Of a DNA stretch of 64,000 nucleotides, positions 1 through 8,818 are shown piece after piece. The notes under the pieces were generated by a model that saw only the letters and a list, made by a program, of their open reading frames with translations, was not told where the DNA came from and searched no databases. How positions within the stretch are numbered: the stretch's first letter is position 1; each line of letters starts with the position of its first letter. The stretch is from positions 62,001-126,000 of the forward strand of contig NZ_QUMW01000011.1 in the NCBI RefSeq assembly GCF_003387165.1, read 5' to 3'. Source of the DNA: Jeotgalicoccus halotolerans (GTDB lineage: Bacteria; Bacillota; Bacilli; Staphylococcales; Salinicoccaceae). A program made the translations under genes and the position numbers.

Positions 1-387
1 GGGGATATTGATGATGCCGAACAGGCCCGCGTACGTTTCGGTCAGGACTCTGTTTTTGTAGTTGAATCGCGTACAACAAATGTTGAAAAACAAGGCTACG
101 GCAGTGTTCACCACTTTTCGCTTCGCGTTAAAGATGAGACCGCTCTGACAGAAATTCTGGAGCAGGCCACGGCAGAAAAATGGCGAAATTCCGGCATTGT
201 AGACCGTCACTACTTTAAAGCATTGTACATTAGTGCCGTCGGCAATATCACAGTTGAAATTTCAACGGATTCACCCGGCTTCACTATTGATGAACCGCTT
301 GAAACTTTAGGAGAGCACTTATCATTACCGCCTTTCCTTGAAGAAAATCGCGACTTTATTGAAATGCGGCTTCATCCGCTGAATTAA
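1..387 (+). CDS. Ring-cleaving dioxygenase (VOC family), C-terminal part
   Basis: The gene enters from the left edge; the last 128 codons are present and end at TAA 385-387. The visible part holds the second vicinal-oxygen-chelate half: a VHHFSLRV strand carrying a metal-ligand-type histidine, a GIVDRHYFKALY segment and the family-typical ending VEISTDSPGFTIDEPLE followed by LPPFLE and a final IEMRLHPLN. This ending is characteristic of the Firmicute MhqA/MhqO/MhqE-like putative ring-cleaving dioxygenases, which act in quinone and catechol stress and are usually controlled by MarR-type repressors. The start, first domain and any operon partner lie outside the window. A factor-independent terminator follows directly, so this is the last gene of its transcript. 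Family assignment is firm; substrate is not known from sequence. Confidence 0.85.
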   Translation, partial: GDIDDAEQARVRFGQDSVFVVESRTTNVEKQGYGSVHHFSLRVKDETALTEILEQATAEKWRNSGIVDRHYFKALYISAVGNITVEISTDSPGFTIDEPLETLGEHLSLPPFLEENRDFIEMRLHPLN

Positions 388-399
388 TTTTATAAACTT

Positions 400-427
400 T
401 GCAGCCTTGTTCAGGGCTGCATTTTTT
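400..427 (+). terminator. Rho-independent terminator of the dioxygenase
   Basis: Stem GCAGCC/GGCTGC with loop TTGTTCAG followed by ATTTTTTG, 13 bp after the dioxygenase stop codon. Confidence 0.85.
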
Positions 428-520
428 GTTATTAAAAGCTCTTTCCTGCGAACTTTGAGAGTCCGCGGATATGCATGAAACCAGATTATGAAAACCCCGG
501 AATCTTCCTCCAAATAGAAA

Positions 521-552
521 AGCGCCCGTCTCTCGAAAGAGACAGCCGCGCT
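521..552 (-). terminator. Terminator of the lipoprotein gene
   Basis: Nested hairpin with outer arms AGCGC/GCGCT and inner arms GTCTCT/AGAGAC around a CGAA loop, just past the stop of the minus-strand lipoprotein gene. The T-run on the minus strand is short, so efficiency is uncertain. Confidence 0.65.
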
Positions 553-564
553 TCTTATATACAG

Positions 565-1335
565 TTATTCCGTTACCGGAATTTCTATTTCGTCCACTTC
601 ATTAAATTCATCGAATGTTGCTGCACCCTCGAGCTCAAATGTACCATGCGTATCTGTGCCGTCTGATTCAAAGTTTATTTCTTCGATCCGCTTACTTTCT
701 TCATCAACAGTGACTTCCACTGTTGAATTTACGTTCTCGACATGCATTTCTCCAAAATTAACCTGCACTAATGACTCAATTGTTTCATATATTTCTTCGT
801 TACTGCCATGATAAATGTAATTAATCTTATCATCATGCTTCTCGGTTTTCATATGAGACGCTATTTCTGCAAAAGATGCCACGGCATTATCATACGTCAC
901 ACTGTAGAGTAAATTCACATCGACCGAATCGCTGACATCGACCCATTCTGTATCGTTGTTAAAGTAAGTTTTTCCATTTTTTGAAATAGTCCGGTCTTCG
1001 CCGTAAGAACGGAGCAGAAGCTGCGGGGGTTCACTGTTTATAAACAGCATTTCCGCATTCAGTTCGCGCGGTTCCATACCATCGAGTGCCGCAGACATAT
1101 TCAATTCCGCTTTATAGCTCTTTATTTTTTTTGCTTTATCGACAATTTCTGCTAACTGCTGATCGTCAATTTCCTGCTCATCTATATTTTCTATTTCAGC
1201 TGCGGTTTCTTCTTCGGATGATACGGCATTTTCTTCAGTGATAATTTCACTGCCGCCTCCGGGAACAGCATTCTGACATGCTGCCAAAATACCTGTTACT
1301 GCCAACAATAAGCCAAAGTTCTTTAAATATCGCAT
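565..1335 (-). CDS. Secreted lipoprotein, DUF6612-like
   Basis: A 256-residue lipoprotein. The N-terminus has a short basic start (MRYLKN), a hydrophobic stretch and the lipobox ILAAC, with the lipidated cysteine at residue 20. An acidic low-complexity linker (about residues 28-58, rich in Glu) separates the anchor from a beta-rich domain of about 190 residues that alternates strands such as YKAELNMSA, LLLRSYG and GKTYFNND. This layout resembles the DUF6612/LppX-type lipoproteins of Firmicutes, whose role is unknown; they are thought to sit on the outer face of the membrane. It appears monocistronic, with a hairpin at its 3-prime end. The lipoprotein call is strong; the family name is my recollection and was not checked by a search. 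Confidence 0.75.
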   Translation of the reverse strand: MRYLKNFGLLLAVTGILAACQNAVPGGGSEIITEENAVSSEEETAAEIENIDEQEIDDQQLAEIVDKAKKIKSYKAELNMSAALDGMEPRELNAEMLFINSEPPQLLLRSYGEDRTISKNGKTYFNNDTEWVDVSDSVDVNLLYSVTYDNAVASFAEIASHMKTEKHDDKINYIYHGSNEEIYETIESLVQVNFGEMHVENVNSTVEVTVDEESKRIEEINFESDGTDTHGTFELEGAATFDEFNEVDEIEIPVTE

Positions 1336-1404
1336 GACTCATTCCCCTCACACTAAAATCTTTCTAAATAGTAACATGGAGTAATCTTTATATCTAACGA
1401 TAAG

Positions 1405-2328
1405 CTAATCATCAGTCAGCTTGACTTTCCCCTTTGGACCGCGCGGACGCGATGCTTTAAAGCGCAGCAGCGTGTAAAGAATCAGCCCTGCCCAGATAAA
1501 TCCATAGGCAATTTGATGTGTAGCTGTAAACGATTCCCCGTAGAGGAAGATGCCGATAAAGAGCATGAGTGTCGGACCGATATACTGGAGCAGCCCGGTA
1601 AGTGATAATGGGATCTTAACAGCACCGAGAGCGAATAAGAGGAGAGGTATTGCTGTGACGACACCCGTTCCCATCGTAAACATCGTATCTCTGTTAAGCC
1701 CTAAATCAAGTGTGTTCACCCCTGAAGCATTTAAATACAGTATATACAGGAGCGCGATTGGAGCCAGTACTGCAGTTTCCACAGCCAGCGCATATGTTGC
1801 GTCGATATTAATTGTTTTCTTGATCAGCCCGTATACTCCAAAAGTTACCGCCAGCGTCAGAGCAAGCCATGGAATATGCCCCACACCAAGGGACATATAA
1901 ATAACACCGAGCGACACGATAAAAATCGCCAGCCACTCGCCTTTTGAAAACCGCTCCTTGAGAATAAAAAATGCGAGCAGTATGCTGACAAACGGATTGA
2001 TATAATAACCGAGTCCCGCTTCCAGTATATGCCCCTGGTTAACAGCGAGGATATACGTCAGCCAGTTGATAGAAATAATAATCGACGCCGCAACTAAACT
2101 GAGAGCTTTTTTTCGGTCGCTGAATATGAACGTTAAATTCGTTTTTAAATATTGCCATCTGCCTGTAAAAAGTATGTACAGCACCATAAAGATAAAAGAC
2201 CAGAATATACGGTGTGCGATAATTTCATAAGGAGATACCGTCTCAATCTGACGCCAGTAAACAGGGAGCAATCCCCAGATTATGTAAGCACCTGATACAA
2301 ACAGTATGCCTTTTTGTTTCCCTGACAT
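1405..2328 (-). CDS. rarD: EamA-family transporter RarD
   Basis: A 307-residue polytopic membrane protein with about ten hydrophobic segments arranged as two EamA repeats. The start MSGKQKGILFVSGAYIIWG with the following LPVYWRQI and the motif PYEIIAHRIFWSF match the RarD (chloramphenicol-sensitive protein) subfamily of the drug/metabolite transporter superfamily closely, as do GYYINPFVSILLAF and LQYIGPTLMLFIGI. The natural substrate of RarD is not established. The C-terminus is basic (SRPRGPKGKVKL), as expected for a cytosolic tail. The gene stands alone on the minus strand between the lipoprotein and a membrane protein, with a terminator separating it from the latter. Confidence 0.88.
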   Translation of the reverse strand: MSGKQKGILFVSGAYIIWGLLPVYWRQIETVSPYEIIAHRIFWSFIFMVLYILFTGRWQYLKTNLTFIFSDRKKALSLVAASIIISINWLTYILAVNQGHILEAGLGYYINPFVSILLAFFILKERFSKGEWLAIFIVSLGVIYMSLGVGHIPWLALTLAVTFGVYGLIKKTINIDATYALAVETAVLAPIALLYILYLNASGVNTLDLGLNRDTMFTMGTGVVTAIPLLLFALGAVKIPLSLTGLLQYIGPTLMLFIGIFLYGESFTATHQIAYGFIWAGLILYTLLRFKASRPRGPKGKVKLTDD

Positions 2329-2407
2329 TCACTCACCCACAATTCTATTATGTATAAATTATATCTTAACTCCGAAATTGAATTATGCAAATATTTAAAC
2401 CATTATA

Positions 2408-2440
2408 AAAACCGCCGGATTTTTAAATCCGGCGGTTTAA
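2408..2440 (-). terminator. Terminator after the 2.4-3.4 kb membrane protein gene
   Basis: Perfect stem AACCGCCGGAT/ATCCGGCGGTT around a short TTTTAA loop. On the minus strand it runs into TTTTTAT, 11 bp past the stop of the upstream minus-strand gene. Confidence 0.88.
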
Positions 2441-2450
2441 CTTTAAATTC

Positions 2451-3443
2451 TTACTCAAAATCTGTATTTTCATGCTGATAAGCTGGTGCAGATTCCTGTG
2501 CTCTTATGTCTTTCATACGGTCAAGAGATTCACGGCCCGCAAAATAATAAGCCACAATTGAACCGACAATCAGATATGAAATCCATACGGTAAAGATTAA
2601 TGCCAGCAGACCGCTGATGATAAACAGCGTTAAAATTACTGCCGGAGAATTAGTCACAAATGCTGAGATTAAGCCGAGTCCGATCATAATGATAAACATT
2701 ACTGCAAACACCAGAATGTACAGCAGCAGGTTGCTGAAGAATAATTTAATCATGCTGGCTTCTGAACGGAAGACAATATCCCAGGCGACTTTCAGTTTAT
2801 CCACGGTTGGAATATGAGGTTCGTCAATATATACCATGAATACTGTCGCAAAGTAAATGTACAGAATGATATACGGAATGTACGCAATAATCGTAACGAT
2901 AAACATCAGTACAACCGCTGTAATAATCAGGGCAACTGATGCACCGGTCATCGCCGCATTTGGATCTTCCATCATCATGCCGAGCGGCATCAGCGGAATA
3001 AGTACAACCGTCATCAGAATATTAACAATCAGACCAATGATTAATGATAATACAAAATATAAAACAAAGACGAGCAGGGCAATTTTAATCAGTTTGGAAT
3101 AATTCCCTTTTTTAAAAACTTTGTAGGCTTCGCCAAAAGAGAATTCTTTTCCTTTGTAGGCACTCGCAAAGTATCTTAATATCCCTACAAAAATAGGATA
3201 GATCACGAAAATCATGACGAGAATATACACGAGGAACATGACGAGAATCCACAGTCCTGCAGCAACTCCGACCGCTTCTCCGCTAACATCTGTCATCGTC
3301 AGCAACAGCGGCAGCAGCATGGCACCGAAGATAAGAATCGATGGCAGCACAACACACAATAATGACTGTAAAATTGTAAAACCTATAACTTTCCCATGAT
3401 TGCCGGAGGCATTTCTTCTGTATGAGGAAACATACTGAAACAT
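2451..3443 (-). CDS. Polytopic membrane protein, unknown function
   Basis: A 330-residue protein with roughly six to seven long hydrophobic helices rich in Ile, Val, Leu and Met, for example around residues 20-50, 60-90, 115-140 and 235-265. Short amphipathic connectors include FSFGEAYKVFKKGNYSKLIK (about residue 100), reminiscent of the DUF975 group of membrane proteins, but I cannot assign it securely. The tail is polar and acidic (HENTDFE). A good ribosome binding site, AAAGGAGTG, lies upstream. A GGGTAT element (minus strand, near 3472) sits in the leader like a sigma-B -10 box, but no matching -35 box is visible. It is transcribed divergently from the marR gene. Confidence 0.7.
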   Translation of the reverse strand: MFQYVSSYRRNASGNHGKVIGFTILQSLLCVVLPSILIFGAMLLPLLLTMTDVSGEAVGVAAGLWILVMFLVYILVMIFVIYPIFVGILRYFASAYKGKEFSFGEAYKVFKKGNYSKLIKIALLVFVLYFVLSLIIGLIVNILMTVVLIPLMPLGMMMEDPNAAMTGASVALIITAVVLMFIVTIIAYIPYIILYIYFATVFMVYIDEPHIPTVDKLKVAWDIVFRSEASMIKLFFSNLLLYILVFAVMFIIMIGLGLISAFVTNSPAVILTLFIISGLLALIFTVWISYLIVGSIVAYYFAGRESLDRMKDIRAQESAPAYQHENTDFE

Positions 3444-3600
3444 ATCTTTACTTCACTCCTTTTTTAAACTTATACCCATCTTCGATTATACACATACATT
3501 TATTATAAAAAAATACACTTTATCTTTTGCAGAAATTAGTTGTACATGCTAAACTATTTCTGCTTGTTAAATAAGATTAAAGAAAGGACTGGCATTCTTA

Positions 3601-4071
3601 ATGACGGCAGAAGACCAGACAATCGACAATCTGACTGTCATTTTCGGCTATGGTTATGCTCATATATTTTCAGAAGTAACCGAATCGGTCAGAAAAATGC
3701 ATATATCGAAAGAACAGATGGCCATCATTGAATATCTTTATCTTCATAATGAAGCCACACCCACCGAACTTTCCACAGCGCTGAACGTACATAAAAGTTC
3801 CATTGCACACGCGCTCAGAAAACTCAGCACGAAAAAACTAATCAATATGAAAAAAAATCAGCTGACAAACGATAACCGTTCGAAACTGGTTTCACTCACG
3901 CCAAAAGCAAAAAATCTGCTCAGTGAAGTCATCGGCCATATTCGGCATGTTATCGGTGATCATCTGGAGGATATACCCCAGAAAGACAAACAAAAGCTGC
4001 TGGAAGCAACGCGCACAATAGTTAATATTATGAATATAGATGGAGGATTATACGATGAAACACGTGCTTAA
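3601..4071 (+). CDS. MarR-family transcriptional regulator
   Basis: A 156-residue winged-helix protein. The core reads ATPTELSTALNVHKSSIAHALRKLSTKKLI (about residues 55-85: helix-turn-helix with recognition helix), followed by the wing NQLTNDNRSKLVSLTPKAKNLL, the classical MarR layout. Terminal helices would form the dimer interface. It overlaps the downstream RND-type transporter gene by 17 nt, so the two are co-transcribed; the regulator probably represses its own operon and responds to a transported compound, as in many MarR-efflux pairs. Its ribosome binding site (AAAGGA) lies a little far from the ATG. Confidence 0.88.
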   Translation: MTAEDQTIDNLTVIFGYGYAHIFSEVTESVRKMHISKEQMAIIEYLYLHNEATPTELSTALNVHKSSIAHALRKLSTKKLINMKKNQLTNDNRSKLVSLTPKAKNLLSEVIGHIRHVIGDHLEDIPQKDKQKLLEATRTIVNIMNIDGGLYDETRA

Positions 4072-6694
4072 ATTTAAATGGCCGATTACAGCGCTGATGA
4101 TTATTGCTGCTGTCGTATCATTTATTATTTCACCGAATTTAACGCAGCTTGCTGCTGAGAAAGGTGATGTTCAGCTGCCTGATAATATGCCCAATGAACA
4201 GGCCCGCCAGTTCCTGGAGGAACACAATCAGGATATTGAAATGATGTCGGCTGTACTTGAATTTGATAGTGCGCCGTCAGAACATCAGGAAGAAATAGAA
4301 ACATATATAGAAGAACTCGAAGGTCTGGATTATACGGATAACGTTATCAATCCTTTTACTTTTAATGAGGACATGCAGGAGAACTTCATCAATGAAGATT
4401 CGGGCGTTATAATGATTCCGCTGGAATATACAGGTGAAGCACCTGAGATTCTGAATAATGCCGATGAAATAGAAAGTCTGAATAACACGGACGCTGATAT
4501 TTCAATAACATCCAATGAGATGATTCAGCGCACGCTTGAAGAAGATGCTATGGAAGGTGTCCGGACGACGGAAATATTTACAGTAGCAATTATCATTATC
4601 GTACTGCTTGTAATGTTCCGTTCAGTCGTTACGCCATTTGTTCCGCTTATTGCAGTGGGCATTGCCTATCTGCTCGGTCAGTCGTTTGTCGGCTGGTTCG
4701 TGCAGTGGTTTGATTTCCCGGTGTCCCCGCAAACACAGAGTTTCCTTATCGTAATATTATTCGGTATCGGGACGGATTACGTCATTCTTCTGTTAAACAG
4801 ATTTAAAGAAGAACTTGAGCACCACGATAAGCATGAAGCTGTCATCAATACTTTCAGAACAGCCGGTAAGACAGTATTTATCAGCGGGATTTCAGGAGCA
4901 ATCCTGTTTGGAGTTCTTTATTTTGCAAACTTCGAAATTTACCGTTCGGCAGTCGGCGTAGCTATTGGTATTCTCGCCCTGCTGCTCTCACTATTTACAG
5001 TATTGCCGACACTGATGGCCCTGCTTGGTAAATATATTTTCTGGCCGAGCAAACAGACGTCGGATTCAGGTGAAAGTAAAATCTGGACGCCGCTTGGCAT
5101 GCTGTCACTTAAGTATCCTACACGCGTTATTTTTTCAGTCGTTGCGGTACTTATTGCCTTAATTTATTTCTACGATGATAATGTTCAATACGATTCATTA
5201 TCCGAACTTGACGATTCCTACTCTGCCGTTCATGCAGTTAATGTAATCAGCGATAGTTTTGATGCAGGTTCAACATTCCCGGTGGAGGTTCTGTTCACAA
5301 GCGGTGAAGACCTGGTCACAGAAGATGGTTTATCCCGTCTGGAATCAGTGGCTGAAGCTGTATCCCACCTCGACGGTGTGACTGAAGTACAGACACTGAC
5401 GAGACCAGTCGGCGATAAGATGGACGAGCTGACTGTGTCATATCAGCTTGGCGAAGCAAATTCAGGACTCGCTGAAATTCAGGATGGACTGACTGAAATG
5501 TCAGCTTCCTTGTCAGATATTAATGAACAGCTTGCAGGGTCTGAGACAGCCGGAGGCGATTTATCAGAACTGGAAACAGGCGTTAATCAGATTTCCGACG
5601 GTATTGACGGTGTCAGCCAGTATCTAACTGCAACAGGAGACACAGACGGAGCAGCTGAACAGCTGCAGCAATTATCACAGGGAGCGAATCAGCTTTCCGC
5701 AGGGGTTTCAGAGGCAAATTCTCAAATGGAAACGATGACTGCAGAAGCTGCTGCACAGATGGAAGAACTCGCAGCGGGTCTTGGTGAAATGTCATCGGGT
5801 ATTGAAGAAATCAATGAAGGCTTAACAGATATCAGTGATTTAATGACTTCTTTTGAAAATAACGATGCAGTAGATACGACAGGTATCAATATACCTTCTG
5901 AAATGCTTGAAAACAGCGATTTTGAAGCTGCCATCGACCAATACTCATTTGCTGACGGCGAAGCTGTTAAAATGAACGTCGTTCTTGCAGTGGATCCATA
6001 CAGCAACGAAGCAATCGGTGTGCTGGATGATATTGAAGAAACAGTGCACGGCGAGCTGTCACGCCTCGACCGTCCGGATACAGAAGCTTATTTCTCTGGT
6101 GTGACAAGCATGAACAGGGACCTCGATACAGTAACGAGCGATGATTATACAAATGTTGTCATTCTGTTTATCGTGACACTGTTCATTATTCTGACTGTAT
6201 TGTTCAGATCACTCGTGCTGCCTGTAATGATGATCGGTTCGATTTTCATTACTTACTTTGCATCGATGGCGATATCCCAGTGGATTCTGTCAATGTTCGG
6301 TATTGATCAGTTAAATTGGGCCGTACCGTTCTTCAGTTTAATTATTTTTGTCGCTCTCGGTATTGATTATTCTATTTTCATTATCGACCGCTTCAGAGAA
6401 GAAGTGAAATACCGTACTATCCGCGATGCGATTGAAACATCAATCCGCCGCATGGGTACTGTCGTTATTACAGCGGTAATTATTTTAACTGGCACATTCG
6501 CAGCCTTGTATCCGTCAGGTATCGCGATACTAGTACAGGTAACGAGCGTTATTATTTTTGCGCTTCTGTTCTATGCATTTGTTGTGCTGCCGCTCTTAGT
6601 GCCCGCGATGATAGTCACATTGAAACGCGGCAACTGGTGGCCGCTCAGAATGCCGGGCGGCAAGGCCCGCGAAGACCGTCTTGATGACAGATAA
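4055..6694 (+). CDS. MMPL/RND-superfamily transporter
   Basis: An 879-residue export protein of the MMPL (YdfJ) type. One N-terminal helix (about 8-27) is followed by an external domain, a bundle of five helices (about 170-320), a large second external domain and a second bundle (about 690-860), giving the duplicated RND fold. The GTDYVILLLNRFKEE and GIDYSIFIIDRFREE segments are the paired proton-relay helices of the family. The second external domain contains a long Ser/Gln/Glu-rich helical stretch (about 470-600), commonly seen in MMPL proteins. I place the start at 4055 because GGAGG at 4042-4046 has ideal spacing to it; an upstream in-frame ATG at 4040 has no usable site. It shares an operon with the MarR gene. 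Substrates could be lipids or drugs. Confidence 0.88.
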   Translation: MKHVLKFKWPITALMIIAAVVSFIISPNLTQLAAEKGDVQLPDNMPNEQARQFLEEHNQDIEMMSAVLEFDSAPSEHQEEIETYIEELEGLDYTDNVINPFTFNEDMQENFINEDSGVIMIPLEYTGEAPEILNNADEIESLNNTDADISITSNEMIQRTLEEDAMEGVRTTEIFTVAIIIIVLLVMFRSVVTPFVPLIAVGIAYLLGQSFVGWFVQWFDFPVSPQTQSFLIVILFGIGTDYVILLLNRFKEELEHHDKHEAVINTFRTAGKTVFISGISGAILFGVLYFANFEIYRSAVGVAIGILALLLSLFTVLPTLMALLGKYIFWPSKQTSDSGESKIWTPLGMLSLKYPTRVIFSVVAVLIALIYFYDDNVQYDSLSELDDSYSAVHAVNVISDSFDAGSTFPVEVLFTSGEDLVTEDGLSRLESVAEAVSHLDGVTEVQTLTRPVGDKMDELTVSYQLGEANSGLAEIQDGLTEMSASLSDINEQLAGSETAGGDLSELETGVNQISDGIDGVSQYLTATGDTDGAAEQLQQLSQGANQLSAGVSEANSQMETMTAEAAAQMEELAAGLGEMSSGIEEINEGLTDISDLMTSFENNDAVDTTGINIPSEMLENSDFEAAIDQYSFADGEAVKMNVVLAVDPYSNEAIGVLDDIEETVHGELSRLDRPDTEAYFSGVTSMNRDLDTVTSDDYTNVVILFIVTLFIILTVLFRSLVLPVMMIGSIFITYFASMAISQWILSMFGIDQLNWAVPFFSLIIFVALGIDYSIFIIDRFREEVKYRTIRDAIETSIRRMGTVVITAVIILTGTFAALYPSGIAILVQVTSVIIFALLFYAFVVLPLLVPAMIVTLKRGNWWPLRMPGGKAREDRLDDR

Positions 6695-6697
6695 TAC

Positions 6698-6723
6698 GTT
6701 TCAAAACTTGAAAAAACGGGTAT
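6698..6723 (+). promoter_or_regulatory. Predicted sigma-B promoter of the 6.8 kb small membrane protein
   Basis: GTTTCA (6698-6703), 14-nt spacer, GGGTAT (6718-6723). This matches the sigma-B consensus GTTTAA-N12-15-GGGTAT at 11 of 12 positions and lies 40 bp before the start codon of the next gene. Confidence 0.7.
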
Positions 6724-6763
6724 AAGTTTTATACGAAATTAAACAGAAAGAGAGGCTGACCAT

Positions 6764-7009
6764 ATGCCAGGAATTAAAAATTCCGGAATAGCTGCTGTTC
6801 TCAGCTTTTTCATTACTGGTCTCGGACAGATATATAACGGACAGATATTTAAAGGTATACTGCTCATTATCATACAGGCAATCAACGGTCTGCTTATGTA
6901 TCTTTTAATCGGATTCATTACCTTTCCTATTGTATGGCTGTACGGTGTTATTAATGCCTACCGTCACGCGGAACGGATGAATCGGAGAATATACAATTCA
7001 CACAGGTAA
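6764..7009 (+). CDS. Small TM2-like membrane protein
   Basis: An 81-residue protein with two hydrophobic helices. The first begins after MPGIKNSGIAAVLSFF and leads into GLGQIYNGQIFKGILL, the glycine-containing turn typical of TM2-domain and related small membrane proteins (FLGxxGxHRFYxG-like). The second helix ends with WLYGVINAYRHAERMNRRI. Such proteins are widespread in Firmicutes and of unknown function. The ribosome binding site AGAGAGG precedes the ATG. A near-perfect sigma-B-type promoter upstream suggests induction by general stress. A terminator follows, so it is monocistronic. Confidence 0.75.
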   Translation: MPGIKNSGIAAVLSFFITGLGQIYNGQIFKGILLIIIQAINGLLMYLLIGFITFPIVWLYGVINAYRHAERMNRRIYNSHR

Positions 7010-7017
7010 ATGAATAC

Positions 7018-7041
7018 AGGGGCTGGTCTTCCAGTCCCTAT
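7018..7041 (+). terminator. Terminator of the TM2-like gene
   Basis: Stem GGGGCTGG/CCAGTCCC with a TCTT loop, followed by a T-rich stretch (ATTTATTTTG). Confidence 0.75.
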
Positions 7042-7102
7042 TTATTTTGTCTGTGATGAGATAATGGTATACTGAAAATAACTTACAAAGGGATGTGAGA
7101 AT

Positions 7103-7693
7103 ATGGGCTGGGAATTTATTGCACTGTTTTTCGGAGCAGCTGCGCTTGGGATTTTTTTACTGTTTGTAATATTTATAATCGGCTTGCTGAAATGGCTGCT
7201 GCAGGGTTACTTCCTATTCAGAGTGGCGGAAATTAAATCATATCACCTGCCATGGCTCGCCTTCATCCCGTTCGGAACATTTTATATCGGCGGGCAAGGC
7301 TATGACGGCAATATTTTAAAGAAAGGGTCATTTGATCCGAAACATATCGGTCTCGCATTTGCGATTACCGGACTTGTACTGTATATGATGGGGCTCTCAA
7401 TCGGCGACCTCGTTATTACGTACTTACTGATGGAATCCATTGCATTCATCGGAATCTTTACAGCATATGTAAAGCAGCCGGTCATCGGCGTGCTGCTGGC
7501 GCTCTTGAACGTTGTAACTGCAGGGATTGCTGCCATTGTTATTCTCTTCCTCTACAGCCGAAAATTAAAAGATGAATTTGACGGCACCGGCTTTTATGAA
7601 GAAGACGATTTAACAGGAAGTACCGGACATAATTATAATGACCACTCGCGCCCTTCGCATCCAAACGACCCGAATTTAAACAGGGATATTTAA
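7103..7693 (+). CDS. Membrane protein of unknown function
   Basis: A 196-residue protein with about five hydrophobic helices (roughly 7-32, 45-60, 75-95, 105-125, 130-152) and a hydrophilic C-terminal tail of about 40 residues containing an acidic patch (FYEEDDLTGS) and an Asn/His/Pro-rich end (HNYNDHSRPSHPNDPN). The AGGGATGTG leader provides a ribosome binding site. I recognise no named family. It is alone between two terminators. The tail, rich in potential hydrogen-bonding residues, is low complexity and probably cytosolic. Confidence 0.7.
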   Translation: MGWEFIALFFGAAALGIFLLFVIFIIGLLKWLLQGYFLFRVAEIKSYHLPWLAFIPFGTFYIGGQGYDGNILKKGSFDPKHIGLAFAITGLVLYMMGLSIGDLVITYLLMESIAFIGIFTAYVKQPVIGVLLALLNVVTAGIAAIVILFLYSRKLKDEFDGTGFYEEDDLTGSTGHNYNDHSRPSHPNDPNLNRDI

Positions 7694-7698
7694 ATAAT

Positions 7699-7732
7699 AG
7701 AACCCCGGACTTTTCATAAGGTCGGGGTTCTG
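7699..7732 (+). terminator. Terminator of the 7.1 kb membrane protein gene
   Basis: Strong stem AGAACCCCG.AC/GT.CGGGGTTCT with a TTTTCATAAG loop; the T-run after it is weak (GCTGTTT). Confidence 0.75.
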
Positions 7733-7792
7733 CTGTTTAAAGAGAGTATGCTTACTGCATTCGTGCGCTCTTTTCTTTGACCGGCTAAACTG

Positions 7793-7812
7793 TTTACTCA
7801 GCCAACGAGCCC
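7793..7812. repeat. Degenerate intergenic repeat, copy A
   Basis: TTTACTCAGCCAACGAGCCC differs at only four of 20 positions from the stretch at 52396-52415. Here it is part of an imperfect palindrome (TTGACCGGCTAAAC, T, GTTTACTCAGCCAA). No gene lies between 7733 and 7846, so this is the only structure I see there. Confidence 0.4.
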
Positions 7813-7846
7813 CGCTCTCACATCACAAAATATGTACAGCACAAAA

Positions 7847-7878
7847 AAACCAAAACCTTAATCTAGGTTTTGGTTTTT
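7847..7878. terminator. Bidirectional terminator
   Basis: Stem CAAAACCT/AGGTTTTG with loop TAATCT, A-run before and T-run after, so it can stop transcription from either side. It follows the minus-strand SDR gene. Confidence 0.85.
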
Positions 7879-7886
7879 TTCTTATA

Positions 7887-8771
7887 TTAGTTAATCGGCT
7901 GTCCGCCTGTTACACCGTATACCTGTCCTGTCGTATAGCTTGATTCCGAACTTGCAAGGTGTACGTAAGTGGCTGCGAGTTCCACCGGCTGGCCGGCACG
8001 TCCAAGGTAAGAATCCTGTCCGAATTCAGGCAGTGCTTCTTGGAGCTGACCACCTGAGATTTGAATCGGTGTCCAGATTGGACCTGGTGCAACACCGTTT
8101 AAACGGATGCCTTTTTCCATAAAGTGCTGGGCCTGTGATTTAATTAAGTTCGTCTGTGCCGCTTTAGTCATTGCATAATCAGCAATATGAGCTGACGGCG
8201 AGAATGACTGAACTGAAGTCGTAATAATAATGCTTGAACCTTCAGGCATTACTTTTTCCGCTTCCTGCATCTGCAGTACAGGTGCGACCACATTAATTTT
8301 ATAAGTCGTTTCAAGGTGTTCTGCTGTATAATCTGCAAATTTTTCCACTGCCTGCTGCATAGATGCATTCAGTACAAGCGCATCCAGACCGCCGAGCGAT
8401 TCAGCTGCATCGTGAATCAGCTGTCTTGCAAATTTTTCATCACGTAAATCACCCGGGAATAAATAAGCTTTCTGCCCCGCATCCTCGATGACTTTTTTAA
8501 CTTCTTCGGCATCCGCCTGTTCGTCTTCCATATAGTTAATTGCAACATCCGCGCCTTCTTTGGCGAACGCAATTGCTACGCCGCGGCCGATACCTGAATC
8601 GCCGCCTGTTACGAGTGCTTTTCTGCCGGATAAACGTCCGGTGCCTTTATAGGTTTCTTCCCCGCAATCGGGAATTTGTTCCATTTCTTTTTGAACGCCG
8701 GGATACGGCTGTTTTTGTTTATCATAATTGCCTGTGTAAAATTCATTTCTCGGATCTTTTGGTGCTGACAT
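7887..8771 (-). CDS. SDR-family oxidoreductase, general-stress type
   Basis: A 294-residue short-chain dehydrogenase/reductase with the extended N-terminus (PRNEFYTGNYDKQKQPYPG) typical of the YhdF/YdaD (Gsp39)/YghA group. The NAD(P)-binding motif TGGDSGIGRG is at about residues 55-64, the NAG-equivalent LNAS at about 135, the catalytic serine lies in ITTSVQS and the catalytic YxxxK is DYAMTKAAQ at about 200. It probably reduces a small carbonyl or alcohol substrate with NAD(P)H in the cytosol; the true substrate is unknown. Its Bacillus relatives belong to the sigma-B regulon, and a matching promoter is present upstream (8819-8844). Monocistronic. Confidence 0.88.
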   Translation of the reverse strand: MSAPKDPRNEFYTGNYDKQKQPYPGVQKEMEQIPDCGEETYKGTGRLSGRKALVTGGDSGIGRGVAIAFAKEGADVAINYMEDEQADAEEVKKVIEDAGQKAYLFPGDLRDEKFARQLIHDAAESLGGLDALVLNASMQQAVEKFADYTAEHLETTYKINVVAPVLQMQEAEKVMPEGSSIIITTSVQSFSPSAHIADYAMTKAAQTNLIKSQAQHFMEKGIRLNGVAPGPIWTPIQISGGQLQEALPEFGQDSYLGRAGQPVELAATYVHLASSESSYTTGQVYGVTGGQPIN

Positions 8772-8818
8772 ATATAAAATCCTCCTTCAAGAATTTCGAT
8801 ATTGTTTACACCAGTATT

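Noticed and set aside
3460..3480. A sigma-B -10 like GGGTAT before the 2.4-3.4 kb membrane protein gene
   Set aside because: No -35 resembling GTTTAA lies at 12-15 nt, unlike the other cases.
4040..4054. An upstream ATG for the MMPL gene
   Set aside because: The GGAGG that would serve it lies inside the extension, and the MarR coding region already occupies it; start at 4055 is better.
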